NCBI GenBank assembly: GCA_040755155.1
Contig: JBFMBP010000070.1
Coordinates: 1 to 64,000 of the forward strand
Length of the DNA: 64,000 nt
Direction: 5' to 3'
Origin: Candidatus Omnitrophota bacterium
GTDB taxonomy: Bacteria > Hinthialibacterota > Hinthialibacteria > Hinthialibacterales > Hinthialibacteraceae
Below are positions 60,744 through 64,000 of this stretch, piece by piece (the first letter of the stretch is position 1; each line of letters starts with the position of its first letter). Below the pieces are notes generated by a model. That model saw only the letters and a program-made list of their open reading frames with translations, was not told where the DNA came from and did not search any database. The position numbers were made by a program, and so were the translations under genes.

Positions 60744-61016
60744 ATGCTGGAAGTCGCGAGCGCCGAGTACGTCGAAGACTATAAAATTCGTCTTGTATTC
60801 AACAACGGCGAAACTGGTATCGTCGATTTGGAAAATTGTCTTTGGGGGCCGATGTTCGAACCGCTGAAGAATATCGACGAGTTTAAGCAATTTTCCGTAT
60901 CTGAAATCCTTCATACTCTCTGCTGGAAAAACGACGCGGACTTCGCTCCTGAGTTCTTATACGAAAAAATGAGGGAATCGGCGCAAACGCCGGACGCTCT
61001 TACGCCTCGGCGATAA
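60744..61016 (+). CDS. DUF2442-family protein
   Basis: The 90-residue protein matches the DUF2442 pattern: an N-terminal beta region (LEVASAEYVEDYKIRLVFNNGETGIVDL), GPMFEPLKNIDEFKQFSVSE, then CWKNDADFAPEFLYEKM. The function of DUF2442 is unknown; members are often encoded near toxin-antitoxin-like genes, and here the MNT gene is the divergent neighbour. I chose the ATG at 60744 because GGAG lies eight bases upstream; an in-frame GTG at 60735 overlaps this site. It converges on gltX with 30 bases between the ends. Confidence 0.85.
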   Translation: MLEVASAEYVEDYKIRLVFNNGETGIVDLENCLWGPMFEPLKNIDEFKQFSVSEILHTLCWKNDADFAPEFLYEKMRESAQTPDALTPRR

Positions 61017-61046
61017 TAAAAACGCCGAGGCTTATCCTTAATCATT

Positions 61047-62720
61047 CTACTCCCCAAAAAACCGTTCCAAGCAGCGCTTTATCCGGTTCACTGTCTTCGT
61101 TTTCCCCAAGATAATTAACGTTTCCACGATTTCGGGCGTAATCACGTTGCCGCTGATCGCCACGCGGATGGGCTGCGCCGTCTTTTTCATATTGATGTTA
61201 TGAGTATTCAAAAAATCCTGCAAACAGGCGACGATAGAATCGTGCGTCCACTCCGCCAATGGTTCGAATGCGAAAAGCAATTGGCGCAGCGTCTGCAAAC
61301 CCGCGCCATCGTTTTTGAGCAGGTTGTCCTTGACCGCTTTCTCTTCGAAGCTTACGTCCTCGTCTCGAATGGCGAAGAACTCGCCCAAATGCAGGGGATC
61401 GCGCAACGTTTTCGTCCGCTTTTGATAAACCTCGCAGAACAAGGGAAACGCCTCGCCTAATACTTCGATAACACGAGGCGCCTGTTCTTCGCAGAATCGC
61501 CGCAGCCGTTGAGCGAAATCCGGCAACGGCATTTTTTGCAAATATTCCGCATTGAAGGCAAGCAGTTTTTGACGGTCGAATCGGGCGTTGGAGGAACCGA
61601 CGCGCATCAAATCGAAGCGTTCGACTAGAAAATCCAAAGAGAATATCTCCACATCGTCGCCGGGATTCCATCCCAACAGCGCCAAGTAGTTCAGCAGGGC
61701 TTCCGGAATATAGCCTGCATTGCGGAAGTCGGCGACGTCGATTTCCGGCAATTCGATCTTCAGCGCGTCGGCGATGCGAACGGCTATCGATGCGTCGTCG
61801 CTTTTCTTCTCCACGAAATCGTTCAATTCCGCAACGGCTAAGGAAGAGCGTTTCGCCAATTCATCCAACGAATGGTTTTGCAGCCATTCGCCAGCGGCGG
61901 TTCTGGCGGCTTTGGCTTTATCGCGCTTGGACATCTTCGATCCGTCAGGATTGAAGATGAGGGGAAAATGGCAGTATTCCGGATGCGGAAAGCCCAGCGC
62001 TTCCTGCAGCGGCCAATGGCGGAAGGTGTTAGTACGATGCTCCTGGCCGCGCAAAATATGCGTTACGCCCATCAAATAATCGTCAATGACGGACGCCAAA
62101 TGATATGTAGGATAGCCATTAGAGCGCCGAATGACGAAATCCTCGAATTCTTCGGGCTGGCACGTTACTACGCCGCAAGCATGATCCGTGAAAAACACGG
62201 GCGCATCGGGCATTTTGAACCGTATCGCCGGTTCGCGCCCTTCGCTGCGATATTGGCGGATTTTTTCGGGCGGCGCCGAAAGCGCCCATTGACGATCGTA
62301 CTTGCCTGGCTTTCCCGCCAGCGGAGCCTCGCGCCGCTTCTCGTCCAACTCTTCGTCGGTTAGAAAACATTCGTAGGCATGGCCGCTTTGAAGCAATATA
62401 TCGACATACTTATTGTATATTTCCAGCCTCTGCGACTGAAAATAGGGACCATTCCCGCCCAATTGCTCCTGCATGGGATGGCTGGAATCGGGATTGGGGC
62501 CTTCGTCCCACTCAATCCCCAGCCAGCGGAAATCCTGCACGATTCCGAGCATGGAGGTTTCGGAAGAGCGAACGAGGTCCGTATCCTCGATTCTCAAGAT
62601 AAACTTCCCGCCGGTATGACGGGCGAAGGCCCAGTTGAACAAGGCGGTGCGCACGCCCCCGATATGCAAATGCCCCGTCGGTGAAGGAGCAAAACGGACT
62701 ACAACATTTGTTCCATACAT
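61047..62720 (-). CDS. gltX: Glutamyl-tRNA synthetase
   Basis: The 557-residue class I synthetase charges tRNA-Glu. The HIGH motif is in FAPSPTGHLHIGGVRTALFNW, the KMSKS motif is GSKMSKRDKA, and FILRIEDTD and HILRGQEHRTNTFRHWPLQEALGFP are diagnostic. The C-terminal helical anticodon-binding part is complete (RVAISGNVITPEIVETLIILG). The KMSKS loop and length fit the canonical bacterial form. I chose the ATG at 62720 because the product then starts MYGTNVVVRFAPSPTG as in the family; an in-frame ATG at 62744 adds eight residues, and neither has a strong Shine-Dalgarno site. Having both GltX and GlnRS suggests direct charging of tRNA-Gln. Confidence 0.96.
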   Translation of the reverse strand: MYGTNVVVRFAPSPTGHLHIGGVRTALFNWAFARHTGGKFILRIEDTDLVRSSETSMLGIVQDFRWLGIEWDEGPNPDSSHPMQEQLGGNGPYFQSQRLEIYNKYVDILLQSGHAYECFLTDEELDEKRREAPLAGKPGKYDRQWALSAPPEKIRQYRSEGREPAIRFKMPDAPVFFTDHACGVVTCQPEEFEDFVIRRSNGYPTYHLASVIDDYLMGVTHILRGQEHRTNTFRHWPLQEALGFPHPEYCHFPLIFNPDGSKMSKRDKAKAARTAAGEWLQNHSLDELAKRSSLAVAELNDFVEKKSDDASIAVRIADALKIELPEIDVADFRNAGYIPEALLNYLALLGWNPGDDVEIFSLDFLVERFDLMRVGSSNARFDRQKLLAFNAEYLQKMPLPDFAQRLRRFCEEQAPRVIEVLGEAFPLFCEVYQKRTKTLRDPLHLGEFFAIRDEDVSFEEKAVKDNLLKNDGAGLQTLRQLLFAFEPLAEWTHDSIVACLQDFLNTHNINMKKTAQPIRVAISGNVITPEIVETLIILGKTKTVNRIKRCLERFFGE

Positions 62721-62830
62721 AATTGCGATTTCGCCTTCCAGCATTCGTCAGTAAGACGATCCGTTCTACAATTCAAATACGGCGGGACTGGTTGTTCCCC
62801 GCTCAATTTATCAGCAATCGATAAATAGGA

Positions 62831-63373
62831 TTAAAAGCGGCTGGCTTCGATCTGTTTTCTGAACAATCGGAGAACCAGATGGGTGGATTGCATAATCTCG
62901 CTGTTGAATTCGTTTAGATCGAATATTTCTTTCCGGATTAATATCTCCAAAAGACGCATCAAGATAAGGCGTTGGTTGCGTCCCGCCTGAGCTAAGGGAT
63001 TGGTTTCCTCTAGCAGATTTTCCTTGCGCTTAATCAATTCGTCGAAGGCGTGAATCGCTTCGATCTTGGTTTCATATCGGTCGAAGAGTTCCAAAACATG
63101 GCCGATATTCATGAATTGCTGCACTACTTTTTTGGGACGGAATAGTTTGATGCCGCCGCCATATCCCAGCACTTCCCGATTGATGCGAAGCAGAGCGATG
63201 ATCGCTTGGCTGTCCATGAAGCGGATTTGCTCGATGTCAAGGACGAAATAATACCGCTTTTCCTCCATCATTTTTTCGATAAACGTTGTCAGTTCCTTGG
63301 ATTCGTTTTTACCAAGTTCTCCTTGCAGTTCAAGGATAGAGACCATATCGTGATCTTTGCGTATGATTCTCAT
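62831..63373 (-). CDS. STAS-domain protein with C-terminal helical extension
   Basis: The 180-residue protein starts with an anti-sigma-factor-antagonist (STAS) fold: SILELQGELGKNESKEL, YYFVLDIEQIRFMDSQAIIALL with a phosphorylatable Ser in MDSQA, and GGGIKLFRPKKVVQQFMNIGHVLELFDRYET. The last 70 residues are predicted helices (ETNPLAQAGRNQRLILMRLLEILIRKEIFDLNEF) that standard SpoIIAA/RsbV proteins lack. It may relay partner-switching signals to a sigma factor or to another regulator. No RsbW-type kinase gene is adjacent. The ATG at 63373 is preceded by AGG. Confidence 0.85.
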   Translation of the reverse strand: MRIIRKDHDMVSILELQGELGKNESKELTTFIEKMMEEKRYYFVLDIEQIRFMDSQAIIALLRINREVLGYGGGIKLFRPKKVVQQFMNIGHVLELFDRYETKIEAIHAFDELIKRKENLLEETNPLAQAGRNQRLILMRLLEILIRKEIFDLNEFNSEIMQSTHLVLRLFRKQIEASRF

Positions 63374-63394
63374 AATGGCCTACATTTCGTTTAT

Positions 63395-63667
63395 TCACTC
63401 AGGTTACGGGCCTGGGAGTGCGGGCGTCCCGCCCGCATCCCTCCATCCGCCGTTAAAACGGCGGGCTTTTGCCGTTTGTCCCTTTAAAGGGACATTTAGA
63501 ATAGCCCAACCTTGAAAGGCTGGGATGGGAAATTTCGAGAAATTCGATTTATTTTATGCTTTTGCGATGCAAAAACGTAACAGATATCAAGCCCATTCGC
63601 TGCCCAGGATGATTATTCCACCCGCAGGCAGGATGCCTGCGCTCCCAGGTTGCGCAACACGAGTTGT
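63395..63667. repeat. Composite repeat with diverged outer arms, CCTGGGAG motif and triple-hairpin core
   Basis: Left arm TCACTCAGGTTACGGGC (63395-63411) and right arm TTGCGCAACACGAGTTG (63651-63667) match the arms at 22498 and 22803 at 14 and 12 of 17 bases. Inside, CCTGGGAGTGCGGGCG with TCCCGCCCGC (63412-63437) repeats the motif at 22515, and a reverse copy (GCAGGATGCCTGCGCTCCCAGG) sits by the right arm. The centre holds GCCGTTAAAACGGC, TGTCCCTTTAAAGGGACA and CCCAACCTTGAAAGGCTGGG (63449-63524), the reverse of 60107-60179. This fills the gap between the STAS gene and the last partial gene. Confidence 0.82.
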
Positions 63668-63681
63668 TCATCGACGGCGAT

Positions 63682-64000
63682 TTACCAGCTGGGCGCCGTC
63701 CAGGAAGCATTATCCATCGAATCGACGGTTTCTTGAATGATAAGAGAGTACTTTGCGCACAATTCCTTCATTCCCGAAAAATAATCCTGGTAGCGCTTGA
63801 TGGTCATTTCTACATTTTTCGGAGTCGGTTCCGGCCCCTTGGGCCGGTTTTCCCTTTTGAGAAAAGGCGAAAGAACGCAATCGGCGGCTTCATCCAAAAC
63901 GGCATAAACTTTGTGGTCTTGAGTCAGCGCTTTGTGGATTTTCAGAATCTCGTTCATCGTCTCTTCCAACAAAACCGGATTCGGAGACCGGCTGGAGGCG
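63682..64000 (-). CDS. Unknown protein, 5' end beyond the window
   Basis: The minus-strand frame ending at 63682 is open to the right edge of the window. The visible part is about 105 residues: helical and charged, with NEILKIHKALTQDHKVYAVLDEAADCVL, then ENRPKGPEPTPKNVEMTIKRYQDYFSGMKELCAKYSLIIQETVD and a C-terminus ending ASWTAPSW. An internal ATG at 63957 could also be a start. I recognise no family. Its length and coding character suggest a real gene. A composite repeat follows its stop codon. Confidence 0.5.
   Translation of the reverse strand, partial: ASSRSPNPVLLEETMNEILKIHKALTQDHKVYAVLDEAADCVLSPFLKRENRPKGPEPTPKNVEMTIKRYQDYFSGMKELCAKYSLIIQETVDSMDNASWTAPSW

Noticed and set aside
1-64000. 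tRNA genes, rRNA genes, prophage or insertion sequences
   Set aside because: No T-arm-like GGTTCGAATCC in a cloverleaf context, no rRNA sequence, and no integrase, transposase or phage structural gene was found on reading both strands.

Overview
The window looks like a contig from the genome of an uncultivated Gram-negative bacterium of intermediate GC, in the broad Hydrogenedentota / Sumerlaeota / Planctomycetota-like sphere. This is an inference from gene style: orphan type IV pseudopilins sharing the FLNAQIRAKI N-terminus, several Tat-exported Gfo/Idh-type and sugar-isomerase-like proteins, secreted glycosidases, a complete Tad pilus locus and a very high density of dispersed intergenic repeats. 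No rRNA, tRNA, CRISPR array, prophage or insertion sequence was recognised.

Layout. 1-23.6 kb is a carbohydrate-use region. It holds the tail of a probable glycosidase, a lipoprotein MsrB, a secreted clan GH-A glycosidase, a secreted protein with duplicated carbohydrate-binding-like modules plus a CBM9-like end, a GH89 alpha-N-acetylglucosaminidase, a PL22 oligogalacturonate lyase, a Tat-exported Gfo/Idh oxidoreductase and an RbsC-RbsB-RbsK set without its ATPase. Next come a Tat-exported fucose-isomerase-like protein, a GH127 beta-L-arabinofuranosidase, a secreted aldose 1-epimerase and a sodium:solute symporter. Two pseudopilins sit at either end of this region. The set fits scavenging of plant or algal pectin-like side chains.

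23.6-28.1 kb holds toxin-antitoxin pieces, a TPR protein, a gene broken by an in-frame TGA, a fructokinase-like kinase and signal peptidase I. 28.3-36.7 kb is a minus-strand signalling block: an HD-GYP response regulator, a membrane histidine kinase with a c-type-heme DUF3365-like sensor, and a very large soluble hybrid kinase with about six PAS domains and a GAF domain. 37.3-41.5 kb has a Tat-exported aldo/keto-reductase-like protein and a pair of polytopic membrane proteins, each ending in a c-type cytochrome domain, the first resembling cytochrome bd subunit I.

42.0-55.8 kb is a Tad (tight adherence) pilus locus: flp, cpaA, tadE, cpaB, cpaC, tadG1, a caspase-like peptidase, tadG2, cpaE, cpaF, tadB, tadC, an OmpA lipoprotein and an AAA+ ATPase. 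It is followed by an EcsC-like protein, VapBC, glnS, an orphan nucleotidyltransferase, a DUF2442 protein, gltX, a STAS protein and a truncated unknown gene at the right edge.

The most unusual items are the caspase-like peptidase wedged between two TadG paralogues, the two-protein bd-like/cytochrome c membrane module without CydB, and a family of composite intergenic repeats whose conserved outer inverted arms enclose different, exchangeable hairpin cores.
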